A stretch of DNA of 64,000 bases, from positions 124,001-188,000 of the forward strand of contig NZ_PVZG01000005.1 in the NCBI RefSeq assembly GCF_003002065.1. Reading direction: 5' to 3'. Each line of letters starts with the position of its first letter. Position 1 is the stretch's first letter. Positions 48,740 to 59,203 of this stretch are shown one piece after another. Source of the stretch: Pseudosporangium ferrugineum. Its GTDB lineage: Bacteria > Actinomycetota > Actinomycetes > Mycobacteriales > Micromonosporaceae. The translations under genes and the position numbers were made by a program. A model generated the notes under the pieces. The model did not search any database and was not told the origin of the DNA. It saw nothing but the letters and a program-made list of their open reading frames with translations.

Positions 48740-49360
48740 TCAGCCTTTCAGGGCGGCCGCGACCTGCGCGGACTCCGTGGGCAGCGAGAACATCGGGTAG
48801 TCGTACGCGATCGCGTTGTCGTGCTCCTCGGCCGACGTCGCGGCGACGCAGTCGGTCAGCGTGATCACCCGGTATCCGTTCTCGTAGGCGCTGCGCATCG
48901 TCGACTCGACACAGCAGTTCGTCAGGAAGCCGCCGAGGATCACCGTCTCGATGCCGCGGCTGCGCAGGATGAAGTCGAGGTTCGTGCTGGCGAACGTGTC
49001 GAGGCCCCGCTTACCCTCGATGAGGATGTCACCCTCCGCCGGGGTGAGGTCGTCGACGATCGCCGCGCCCCACGTGCCCTTGACGAAGGCGTTGCCGTCC
49101 ACCACACCCTTGAGGATTCCGTACGGGTGACGCGACAGCTCCCCGTACCCGGGCGCGAAGGTGATCGGCGCGTGCATGATCGTCACCCCGGCGGCGCGCG
49201 CGGCCTCGACCAGGGCCACGGTCTTGGGCAGCATCCCGGTCTTCTCCATCACGGGAGCGACGGCGCCGTGCAGCACCCCGCCCTCGGACGTGAACTCGTT
49301 CTGATACTCGATGAGCACGATCGCCGTCTTCGCGGGATCAAGGTGCAGCGTCTCGGACAT
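48740..49360 (-). CDS. Isochorismatase-like cysteine hydrolase
   Basis: A 206-residue member of the isochorismatase-like cysteine hydrolase superfamily. The catalytic Asp position is occupied by Glu in AIVLIEYQNEF, the Lys is in the IEGKRGLDTF segment, and the nucleophile cysteine is in LGGFLTNCCVESTMRSAYENGY. The substitution of Asp by Glu is unusual if the alignment is right. Members hydrolyse isochorismate, nicotinamide or small amides. No substrate can be given. Confidence 0.82.
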   Translation of the reverse strand: MSETLHLDPAKTAIVLIEYQNEFTSEGGVLHGAVAPVMEKTGMLPKTVALVEAARAAGVTIMHAPITFAPGYGELSRHPYGILKGVVDGNAFVKGTWGAAIVDDLTPAEGDILIEGKRGLDTFASTNLDFILRSRGIETVILGGFLTNCCVESTMRSAYENGYRVITLTDCVAATSAEEHDNAIAYDYPMFSLPTESAQVAAALKG

Positions 49361-49489
49361 GCCCACTCCCTGCTGCTGTGCACTGGGTCACAATCACCCT
49401 AGGCGGGTCAGCCCTGGGCGGAAAGGCACCGGCGGATACGCCACCCGGACGTAGGGTCGGAGCACCCCTCGAGTGCTCCGGAGGCCCCG

Positions 49490-50209
49490 ATGGACCAACC
49501 CCACAACGCCACTCCCCCGCCTCCCCCCGAGCCGCGCAACCACTTCGGTTCGCTGCCCTCCCCGCCACCTCCGGGGCCCTGGCAGCGCCCCGATTCGCTC
49601 CGCTGGCAGCCCGCACAGCCTCCTCCCGAGCCGTGGCACACGCCGGGCACGCCCGCCGGCGGCATGGGCGCCGGCATCCCCGGCTGGCTGGAGGAACGCC
49701 TCTTCGACCAGCGCATCGTGATGGTCCGCGGCCCCCTCACCGGCCAGGCCGCCACCGGCATCGCCGCCGCGCTGCTCACCCTCGACGCGGCCGGCCCGGA
49801 GCCGGTGCAACTGCACGTGGCCAGCGGCGGCGGCGACCTCAACGCGGCCCACGCCGTCATCGACGTGATCGACGCCATGGCCGCCCCGGTGCACGCGGTC
49901 GTCACCTCGGAGGCGGGCGGTGCGGTCCTGGCCGTCCTGGCCGCGGCCGAACGACGGTCGGCCTACCGGCACGCCCGCTTCAAACTCGCCGAACCCCGCG
50001 CGGCGGGAGTCACAGGTACGGCGGACGAGGTGGCAGCGGCGGCCGGCCAGCACCTCCGCGAACTGGAGGAACTCGTCCTGCGCCTGGTCGAGACAACGGG
50101 CCGCACCCGCAGCCGGGTCGAGGACGACCTGTCGACCGGCCGCATCCTGAGCGCCGAGGAGGCCAGGGAGTACGGCCTCATCGACGACGTGATCGTCGGC
50201 AAAGGCTGA
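49490..50209 (+). CDS. ClpP-like protein lacking catalytic residues (pseudo-protease)
   Basis: A 239-residue protein. About 65 N-terminal residues are Pro-rich and disordered. The rest follows the ClpP fold in order: ERLFDQRIVMVRGPLTGQAATGI, LLTLDAAGPEPVQLHVASGGG, AHAVIDVIDAMAAPVHAVVTS, RHARFKLAEPRAA, and EEAREYGLIDDVI at the end. The catalytic serine position lies in SEAGGAVLAV, where it is Gly. The catalytic histidine region is FKLAEPRAA with no His. It is therefore probably inactive as a peptidase and may be structural or a decoy. It has a good ribosome-binding site (CGGAGGCC). It is convergent with the L11-like gene. Confidence 0.85.
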   Translation: MDQPHNATPPPPPEPRNHFGSLPSPPPPGPWQRPDSLRWQPAQPPPEPWHTPGTPAGGMGAGIPGWLEERLFDQRIVMVRGPLTGQAATGIAAALLTLDAAGPEPVQLHVASGGGDLNAAHAVIDVIDAMAAPVHAVVTSEAGGAVLAVLAAAERRSAYRHARFKLAEPRAAGVTGTADEVAAAAGQHLRELEELVLRLVETTGRTRSRVEDDLSTGRILSAEEAREYGLIDDVIVGKG

Positions 50210-50399
50210 GAAAGGACCTCCGGAGGACGTCCCGGCACCGCTCGCCGAAGGCGCCGCGACGCCGCTTGCGGAGTCGCCGTTCCCCCGGAAACGGCCGGAG
50301 GCGCCGCGACGCCGCTCGCGGAGTCGCGGCTCCCCCCGGAAACGCCGCGGCGCGGCTCCCCGGAGGGAACCGCGCCGCGGGACGTGCCTGGTGACCTGG
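50210..50399. repeat. Direct repeat and GC-rich gap between the ClpP-like and L11-like genes
   Basis: GGCGCCGCGACGCCGCT-GCGGAGTCG occurs twice (about 50249 and 50298). After it comes an 11-pair GC hairpin (50345-50380), a possible terminator for the L11-like gene on the minus strand; it lacks a T run. Confidence 0.55.
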
Positions 50400-50825
50400 T
50401 CAGTCAGGGACCTTGACGCCCATCGAGCGGGCGGTGCCGGCGACGACCTTGATGGCCGCGTCGACATCGTTGGCGTTGAGGTCGGGGAGCTTGCGCTCCG
50501 CGATCGCCTTGATCTGGTCGGCGCTGAGCGTGCCCACCGTCTGGGTCAGCGGGTTCGACGCGCCCGACTGGATGCCCAGAGCCTTGCGGATCAGGAAGCT
50601 CGTCGGCGGCGTCTTGTAGGTGAGCTGGTGGCTCCGGTCCTCGAAGACGGTGACGATGACGGGGATGATCTCGCCACGGTTCTTCGAGGTCGCCTCGTCG
50701 TACTCGACCTTGACGGCACGCATGTTGGCGCCGGTGGGGCCGAGCATCTTGCCGAGGTCCACCATCGCGGCGTTACCCGCCTCAAGCGCGAGGGTCACCT
50801 CATGGGTCTTCTTCTTGGGCGGCAT
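50400..50825 (-). CDS. Divergent, orphan ribosomal protein L11-like
   Basis: A 141-residue L11-family protein. The C-terminal RNA-binding half keeps the family pattern: KTPPTSFLIRKALGIQSG, KLPDLNANDVDAAIKVVAGTARSMG. The N-terminal half is strongly changed. The usual PPVGPALGQHGVNI segment, where thiopeptides bind, reads MVDLGKMLGPTGANMRAV, so both critical prolines are lost. It stands alone, without rplA, nusG or secE, which accompany the standard rplK. It is probably a second copy with a special role. The start ATG is at 50825; the longer frame is not needed. Confidence 0.85.
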   Translation of the reverse strand: MPPKKKTHEVTLALEAGNAAMVDLGKMLGPTGANMRAVKVEYDEATSKNRGEIIPVIVTVFEDRSHQLTYKTPPTSFLIRKALGIQSGASNPLTQTVGTLSADQIKAIAERKLPDLNANDVDAAIKVVAGTARSMGVKVPD

Positions 50826-51533
50826 TGCGCAAAAGCTCCTTAGTGTGTGCTGCACGGGCCTAAGTCAGGAGCTCGCCAGCATCATCAACGCACGACAACC
50901 CCGAGACTTTACTACCGCCCTCGTTCACGGGTCAAAACGCCATGCGAGAGAGCAGGCGGGGGCACAGTCTCGGGTTCCGCCGACCAGTGTATCTCGGCCC
51001 CCACCCCCCCCGCCGACCCGGTCCCACCCACCGCCGAACCCACCTCCCCACCCACCGCCGAACCCACCTCCCCACCCACCGCCGGGCCCACCTCCCCACC
51101 CAACGCCGAACCCACCTCCCCACCGGCCGGCGAACTCCGGCCCCGAGCCGCAACCGCGCCAGAGTGTCGGCGGACCCGGACCGGCGAGCCGGCGCGCATG
51201 GGTCAACGGCAAGCGAGCCACCGGACCCGGCGACGACGGACCAGAGAGCGATGGGGCCGGGCGAGAGGCGAGGGACCAGAGGCCGACAGCCGGGAGCGAC
51301 GGCCGAGGGCGGTGGCCGAGGGGCGACGAGCCGAGGGCCAGAGCCAGCCGACCGGAAGACCTGAGGCCGCCGCATGCCGCCGCACCGCCACCGCCCATCC
51401 ACCGCCCGTCCACTGCCCGCCTCCGCCGCCTGCCCCCGAGACAAACCGGGCGTACAGGACGGCCTCCGCAACCGGTTCCGGGGCAGGAAGCCCCGGGGCG
51501 CCGGCGGCAACCGAGACCGGGGACAATGGTGAT
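50826..51533. repeat. Gene-free gap with a 24-base tandem repeat
   Basis: About four and a half copies of a 24-base unit (CCCACCTCCCCACCCACCGC plus 4) lie at 51014-51130. The surrounding open frames are Pro- or Gly-rich artefacts. GACAAT (51522-51527) just before typA could be a -10 element giving a leaderless or near-leaderless mRNA. Confidence 0.65.
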
Positions 51534-53399
51534 ATGCAGACCCGCACCGACCTACGCAACGTCGCCATCATCGCCCACGTCGACCATGGCAAAACCACCC
51601 TGGTCGACGCCATGCTGCGCCAGGGGAGCCAGTCCCACGCGCGGGGCGAGATGGCCGACCGCGTCATGGACTCCATGGACCTGGAGCGGGAGAAGGGCAT
51701 CACCATCCTCGCCAAGAACACGGCGATCAGCTACCGGCCCGCCGACGGCGAGCCCGTCACGATCAACATCATCGACACTCCCGGCCACGCCGACTTCGGT
51801 GGCGAGGTCGAGCGCGGCCTCACCATGGTCGACGGCGTCGTGCTGCTCGTCGACGCCTCCGAGGGCCCGCTCCCGCAGACCCGCTTCGTGCTCCGCAAGG
51901 CGCTCCAGGCGAAACTCCCGATCATCCTGGTCATCAACAAGGTGGACCGGCCCGACGCCCGGATCAAGGAGGTCGTCGACGAGACGTACGAGCTCTTCCT
52001 CGATCTCGACGCCGACGAGCACCAGATCGAGTTCCCGATCGTCTACGCGTGCGCCCGCGACGGCATCGCCTCCCTGACCCAGCCCAAGGACGGCACCGTC
52101 CCCGAGGACAGCACCGACCTCGAGGTGCTGTTCAGCACGATCCTCGGCACCATCCCCGCGCCGACCTACACCGAGGGCGCGCCGTTGCAGGCGCACGTCG
52201 TCAACCTCGACGCCTCCAACTTCCTCGGCCGGCTCGCGCTGTGCCGCGTCCACGAGGGCACGATCCGCAAGGGCCAGACCGTGGCCTGGTGCAAGACCGA
52301 CGGCACGATCAGCAACGTACGGATCTCCGAGCTGCTGATCACCGAGGGTCTCGAGCGTAAGCCCGCCGAGAGCGCCGGCCCGGGCGACATCATGGCCGTC
52401 GCGGGCATCGCCGACATCATGATCGGCGAGACCCTGGCCGACGCGGAGAACCCGGTCCCGCTGCCGCTGATCAGCGTGGATGAGCCGGCCATCTCCATGG
52501 TCCTGGGCACCAACACCTCGCCGCTGGTCGGCAAGGTCAAGGGCAGCAAGGTCACCGCCCGCATGGTCAAGGACCGCCTCGACCGCGAGATGATCGGCAA
52601 CGTCTCGCTGCGCGTGCTGCCGACCGAGCGCCCCGACGCCTGGGAGGTGCAGGGCCGCGGCGAGCTGGCCCTGGCGATCCTGGTCGAGCAGATGCGCCGC
52701 GAGTCGTACGAGCTGACCGTCGGCAAGCCGCAGGTCGTCACCAAGGAGATCGACGGCAAGGTGCACGAGCCGGTCGAGCGCCTCACGATCGACGCCCCGG
52801 ACGAGTACATGGGCGCCATCACCAGCCTGCTGTCCACCCGCAAGGGCCGGATGGAGGAGCTGATCAACCACGGCACCGGCTGGCTGCGGATGGAGTGGCT
52901 GGTTCCGGCCCGAGGCCTGATCGGCTTCCGGACGGAGTTCCTCACCGAGACCCGCGGCACCGGGATCATGCACCACATCTTCGAGGCCTACGAGCCGTGG
53001 TTCGGCGAGCTGCGTACCCGTCAGAACGGCTCGCTGGTCGCCGACCGGGCCGGCGTGGTCACCGCGTTCGCCATGACCAACCTGCAGGAACGCGGCCAGC
53101 TCTTCGTCGAGCCGACCACCGAGGTGTACGAGGGCATGATCGTCGGCGAGAACAGCCGCCAGGACGACATGGACGTCAACATCACCAAGGAGAAGAAGCT
53201 CACCAACATGCGGTCGTCGACCGCGGACGAGACCGAGAAGCTGATCCCGCCGCGCAAGCTGTCGCTGGAGCAGGCCCTCGAGTTCTGCCGCGAGGACGAG
53301 TGCGTCGAGGTGACCCCCGCCGCCGTGCGGATCCGTAAGGTCGTGCTCGACCAGCAGACCCGCGGCCGGGCTGCGGCCCGGCGCAAGCACCAGCAGTAA
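51534..53399 (+). CDS. typA: TypA/BipA ribosome-associated GTPase
   Basis: A 621-residue translational GTPase of the TypA/BipA family, which binds the 70S ribosome and helps 50S assembly and stress responses. G1 is [16 protein letters not shown]3 is [16 protein letters not shown]4 is [12 protein letters not shown]. Further BipA signatures are [17 protein letters not shown] and the C-terminal domain [23 protein letters not shown] (split around EKKL). The ATG at 51534 is chosen; the long open frame upstream is repeat-derived. The gene is divergent from the L11-like gene. Confidence 0.96.
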   Translation: MQTRTDLRNVAIIAHVDHGKTTLVDAMLRQGSQSHARGEMADRVMDSMDLEREKGITILAKNTAISYRPADGEPVTINIIDTPGHADFGGEVERGLTMVDGVVLLVDASEGPLPQTRFVLRKALQAKLPIILVINKVDRPDARIKEVVDETYELFLDLDADEHQIEFPIVYACARDGIASLTQPKDGTVPEDSTDLEVLFSTILGTIPAPTYTEGAPLQAHVVNLDASNFLGRLALCRVHEGTIRKGQTVAWCKTDGTISNVRISELLITEGLERKPAESAGPGDIMAVAGIADIMIGETLADAENPVPLPLISVDEPAISMVLGTNTSPLVGKVKGSKVTARMVKDRLDREMIGNVSLRVLPTERPDAWEVQGRGELALAILVEQMRRESYELTVGKPQVVTKEIDGKVHEPVERLTIDAPDEYMGAITSLLSTRKGRMEELINHGTGWLRMEWLVPARGLIGFRTEFLTETRGTGIMHHIFEAYEPWFGELRTRQNGSLVADRAGVVTAFAMTNLQERGQLFVEPTTEVYEGMIVGENSRQDDMDVNITKEKKLTNMRSSTADETEKLIPPRKLSLEQALEFCREDECVEVTPAAVRIRKVVLDQQTRGRAAARRKHQQ

Positions 53400-53407
53400 A
53401 CCAGGAC

Positions 53408-53436
53408 GCGGGTACGGTGCTCAGCACCGTACCCGC
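53408..53436. terminator. Terminator shared by typA and terC
   Basis: A perfect 13-pair stem (53408-53420 with 53424-53436) and a 3-base loop between the convergent genes, followed by a short T run on the plus strand. It likely serves both directions. Confidence 0.82.
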
Positions 53437-53452
53437 GAATGGTTTTGATCTG

Positions 53453-54454
53453 TCAGACCGCCGTCTGCTGCAGTTCCTTCTTCTGGTCGCGGGACGACTT
53501 GACCAGGCTGGCCACGGTGGCTATGCCCAGGGTGCCGATGATGACCAGCAACGACAGCCAGATCGGGATCTCCGGCGCCCAGTGCAGCCCGTGCCCGCCG
53601 TTGATGAAGCTCAGCGAGTTGGTGTGCAGCGCCTCGAGGAACAGCTTGACACCGATGAACGCGAGCACGAACGCCAGCCCGATGTTGAGGTAGACCAGGC
53701 GCTCCAGCAGCCCGCCGAGCAGGAAGTACAGCTGCCGCAGGCCCATCAGCGCGAAGACGTTCGCGGTGAAGACCAGGTACGGCTCCTTGGTGATGCCGAA
53801 GATCGCCGGGATCGAGTCCAGCGCGAAGATCAGGTCGGTGGTCCCGATCGCGATCATCACGATCAGCAGCGGCGTGAACAGCCGCCGCCCGGTCTCGGTG
53901 ACCACGGTCATCTTGCCGGTGTCGAACGAGCTGGACAGCGGGAAGACCCGCTTCGCCCAGCGGATGAGAATGTTCTCCTTGAAGTCGTCCTCGTCGTTCT
54001 CGCCGTTCTTGAGCAGCGTGACCGCCGTGTACACCAGGAACACGCCGAAGATGTAGAACACCCACGAGAACTGCTCGATGAGCGCGGCCCCGGCGGCGAT
54101 GAACGCCCCCCGCATGATCAGCGCCAGCACGATGCCGATGAGCAGCACCTTCTGCTGGAACTGCCGCGGCACGTTGAACCGGGCCATGATGATCATGAAG
54201 ACGAACAGGTTGTCGACGCTCAGCGAATACTCGGTGAGCCAGCCCGTGTAGAACTCTCCCGCGGGCGTACCCCCGGCGGTGACCCACAGGCCCACCCCGA
54301 AGGCCAGCGCCAGGCCGATGTAGAAGGCCACCCACCCGCCGGCCTCCCGCATCGAAGGCTCATGCGGACGCCGCCCCACGATCAGCAGATCGACGGCGAG
54401 CATGACGACAAGGGCGGCCAGCGTGGCGAGCCAAACCCAGGCAGAGACGTTCAA
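53453..54454 (-). CDS. TerC-family manganese/metal efflux protein
   Basis: A 333-residue integral membrane protein with about nine helices. Family motifs are EYSLSVDNLFVFMIIM, RGAFIAAGAALIEQFSWVFYIFG in part, IGTTDLIFALDSIPAIFGITK and GLRQLYFLLGGLLERLVYLN. The conserved acidic residues in SVDN and DLIFALDS bind metal. TerC and relatives export manganese or supply it to exported proteins. I chose a TTG start at 54454 because GGAGGT lies 5 bases before it; an ATG at 54481 would add nine residues. A riboswitch lies just upstream. Confidence 0.9.
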   Translation of the reverse strand: MNVSAWVWLATLAALVVMLAVDLLIVGRRPHEPSMREAGGWVAFYIGLALAFGVGLWVTAGGTPAGEFYTGWLTEYSLSVDNLFVFMIIMARFNVPRQFQQKVLLIGIVLALIMRGAFIAAGAALIEQFSWVFYIFGVFLVYTAVTLLKNGENDEDDFKENILIRWAKRVFPLSSSFDTGKMTVVTETGRRLFTPLLIVMIAIGTTDLIFALDSIPAIFGITKEPYLVFTANVFALMGLRQLYFLLGGLLERLVYLNIGLAFVLAFIGVKLFLEALHTNSLSFINGGHGLHWAPEIPIWLSLLVIIGTLGIATVASLVKSSRDQKKELQQTAV

Positions 54455-54518
54455 CAAGGACCTCCGGCAGACACGGTTCATCGCCGCGCCGGAATGGGGG
54501 CCCGAAGCGGCGGAGTGA

Positions 54519-54635
54519 CTGTCGGAGGTCTCTTCCGCTCCCACCCCACAGGGGCAAGAACCACCGGCCCCGGGCGCCCCTCGCGGAAGCAGCCGTGCTG
54601 ACGAGACCGATGCGGGGGAATACTCCCCTCCTACG
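54519..54635 (-). ncRNA. yybP-ykoY manganese riboswitch, upstream of terC
   Basis: Read on the minus strand, the RNA begins GTAGGAGGGGAGTA and ends near GAGACCTCCGAC. GGAGG and CCTCC pair as the closing stem, and the GGGGAGTA and AGACCT words are the hallmark sequences of the motif. The CGTCAGCACGG stretch after the first hairpin also fits. This class senses manganese and most often controls TerC or MntP-type genes. Its 3' end lies about 65 bases before the TTG start of terC. Confidence 0.8.
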
Positions 54636-54927
54636 CGAGCCATTGTGTCGCATTCCGGGGTCATGTGACACATCGGCCGGGCGAATCGTGTCCAGACTCT
54701 CCTTCGCGCGGGTCAATCGCCCCTGAACCGGCGTTAGAGCAGCTAGGTGGCTATCTGCAAGCCCGCTGATCATGCCCGTCGCCGAGCGTCGTCTCGCCGC
54801 TCCGCGCTTGCCCGGATCGCGACCGGGTGGGCTGCCGCACGTCGGCTATGCTTCCTAGGAGGCTAGTTCTCTTTCCGACCACTCGTCGCCGGGTGCGGCT
54901 GTCCGGGTGCCGCCATCCCGGTGCGGC

Positions 54928-55110
54928 TGTCCGGGCGCGGCAGTCCGGGCGCGGCAGTCCGGGCGCGGCAGTCCGGGCGCGGCAGTCCGGGCGCGGCAGT
55001 CCGGGCGCGGCAGTCCGGGCGCGGCAGTCCGGGCGCGGCAGTCCGGGCGCGGCAGTCCGGGCGCGGCAGTCCGGGCGCGGCTGTCCGGGCGCGGCTGTCC
55101 GGGCGCGGAC
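54928..55110. repeat. 14-base tandem array, about 13 copies
   Basis: GTCCGGGCGCGGCA repeats about 13 times with two CGGCT variants at the ends. The period is not a multiple of three, so every frame stays open and gives spurious proteins. It ends 15 bases before the stop of the GNAT gene. The 54636-54927 stretch has no gene. Confidence 0.92.
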
Positions 55111-55124
55111 GTTCCGGTGCCGGG

Positions 55125-56303
55125 TCAGCCGAGCCGGAAGCGCGCCCTTCGTCCCTTATCGACGAACCCCAGCCGCCGGTACAACCGCGCGGCCGGATTG
55201 TCGACGTTGACGTCGAGCCACGCCTCGCCGGCGCCGTCGTCCCGCATCCGCCGCAGTGCTTCCGTCACGAGCGCCGCCCCGAGCCCACTCCCCCGGGCTG
55301 CCGGAACAACGCCGACCTGCACGATCCACCCGACCGCCGCGGTCACGAACCCGGCGTCGCCAACCCCCGGAACCGTCGCCAGCACCGACCACCCCGGCCG
55401 GAACTCGTCATCCTCGACCAGGTCCGCGATCCACTCCTCGGCGCTCAACCCCGGAAACCCGGGCCGCTCCCGGAAAGCGGCCTCATAAACCCAGAAAAAC
55501 CGCTCCGCGTCCCCGTCCGACCAGGAACTCAAGCCGGCCCCCACAGGCCAACCCATTTCGGGTACGCCCCCAGCACCGAGATCGAACCGAAGCACATCCT
55601 CGGCGAACACCTGCCGCAGCCCGTGCCCCGCGAAAAGCTCGAAGGCCCGCCCGGTCAACGACTCAGTCTCGACGGTGACGTCCCCTCCCAGCCGCACCCC
55701 CTCCTCCAGTCCCCACCGAAGAAGCCGGCCGCCCAGCCCCCGCCCCCGGAAATCGGGGTCGACCAGCCCGGCGAAGGTCGCGCCCCCACCCCACACGTCG
55801 CCCACCCCCGGCACAGGCCGGGTCGGACGAACGGCCCCGGCCGCGACGAGCCTCCCGCCGCCGTCCCGCACCTGCAGACTGAGTACGCCCTCCCCACTCC
55901 ACCGCCGCCGGAGGAAGCCGGGATCGGCTGCCAGCGGAAGCCCACCGTCAGCAGCAAGACAGCGCCCGGCAAGCTCCGCCAAATCACCCTCAACGGCAAC
56001 CGGCCCCACCACCCCACTGACCCCGCCCAAACCATCGAAGCGGCCGGAGCGACCGAAGCGGCCCTCGGGATCGAAGCGGCCCGAGGGATCGAAGCCGCCG
56101 GGCAGGCCGGAGTCGTCAAGACGGCCAGAGCCGACGGCGCCGCCAGAGCGTGGCGAGACAGCTGGCCCGAGGTGGTCGTCCAGCGCATTGTCGACCGGCT
56201 GCAGAGCAGCAGACGCGGTGGGGCTCTGCGCGGAGTCGTCGGAGGAAGGCACGGGCGACAGCGTAGTAAGGGTCGCTCCGTGCCCCCACCGATTTGACGG
56301 CAC
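55125..56303 (-). CDS. Tandem-GNAT acetyltransferase, MshD-like
   Basis: Two GNAT domains in one chain. The first has VDPDFRGRGLGGRLLRWGLE, the second has VVPAARGSGLGAALVTEALRRM and DNPAARLYRRLGFVDKG. This tandem layout is that of mycothiol synthase MshD and relatives; the identity is not certain. The open frame from a GTG at 56303 gives 392 residues, but the first 95 are low complexity (PSGRFDPEGRFGRSGRF). GTG codons at 56009-56012 would give about 295 residues, the usual length, and are equally plausible. Confidence 0.75.
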   Translation of the reverse strand: MPSNRWGHGATLTTLSPVPSSDDSAQSPTASAALQPVDNALDDHLGPAVSPRSGGAVGSGRLDDSGLPGGFDPSGRFDPEGRFGRSGRFDGLGGVSGVVGPVAVEGDLAELAGRCLAADGGLPLAADPGFLRRRWSGEGVLSLQVRDGGGRLVAAGAVRPTRPVPGVGDVWGGGATFAGLVDPDFRGRGLGGRLLRWGLEEGVRLGGDVTVETESLTGRAFELFAGHGLRQVFAEDVLRFDLGAGGVPEMGWPVGAGLSSWSDGDAERFFWVYEAAFRERPGFPGLSAEEWIADLVEDDEFRPGWSVLATVPGVGDAGFVTAAVGWIVQVGVVPAARGSGLGAALVTEALRRMRDDGAGEAWLDVNVDNPAARLYRRLGFVDKGRRARFRLG

Positions 56304-56575
56304 TCATGCCGCTCGCCCACCGGCGCCTGCACGAGCAGCGCCGGAATGCAGCCACGCCGGTCCGCCCGAGCAAGCACCGCGAGCCAGCTAGCGCAAGCCC
56401 CGCCAGCCGCCCACGCGAAGCACCGCCAGCCCGCCCGCGAAACCCCGCCAGCCACCCACGCGAAGCACCGCCAGCCCGCTCAGGCGAACCTGCAGGCAGG
56501 AATCCTGCACCGGCAACGCGGGCGTCTGGATGCTGCTGCTGGGTGGGGTCGGGGGCCGGGCGGCTGGTGGGGGCT

Positions 56576-58708
<2,133 letters not shown>

Positions 58709-59203
58709 GGGAACTACCGTACGTCGGGGGTGTGACAAGTTTCGGCGGGCCGGGACCGGGGGTGTTCGGAGGGTGCACATTCGGCACCGCCACCAGGCAT
58801 TGTCCGAGGTCGGAGGCGGATCTACCCTGGTCCGGTAGGCCGCTCGCGGCGGCCGCCCGGCCGATCCGGCGCCACCACGGGCGCCACGGCCGGGACGGAG
58901 ACTGCAGCCCCGGCACATCGCCGGTGAGCGCATCTCGAGAGGTCGCGCGACCCGCGTCGACCGGCCGCCGCGAGCGCCCCTAACCACGCCCGGCGCCACG
59001 AGCACCCCTAACCGCGCTTGGCGCCACGAGCACCCCTGACCACGCCCGGCCACCGGGAGCGCTCCTGACCACGCCTGGCCATCGCGTCGGCCCCTGACCG
59101 CGCCCCGGCCGAAGACTCACGTGGCGGGACGCTTCACAGAGCCGCTGGCGACTGCCCTGCAATAGCCCGCGTTACCCGCGCTCCGCTCCATAGCCCGCGT
59201 GCG
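58709..59203. repeat. Gap with a 28-base degenerate repeat
   Basis: No gene between uvrB and coaE. At about 58975-59090 four copies of a unit like ACCCCTAACCGCGCTTGGCG plus 8 bases are seen, increasingly degenerate to the right. The rest shows nothing recognisable. Confidence 0.6.

Noticed and set aside
50847..51533. A long N-terminal extension of TypA with Pro-rich repeats
   Set aside because: The extension is only an open frame through a 24-base repeat; TypA homologues start at the ATG at 51534.
54827..55210. Arg/Gly/Ala repeat proteins on the plus strand
   Set aside because: They come from the 14-base array, which is open in several frames at once.
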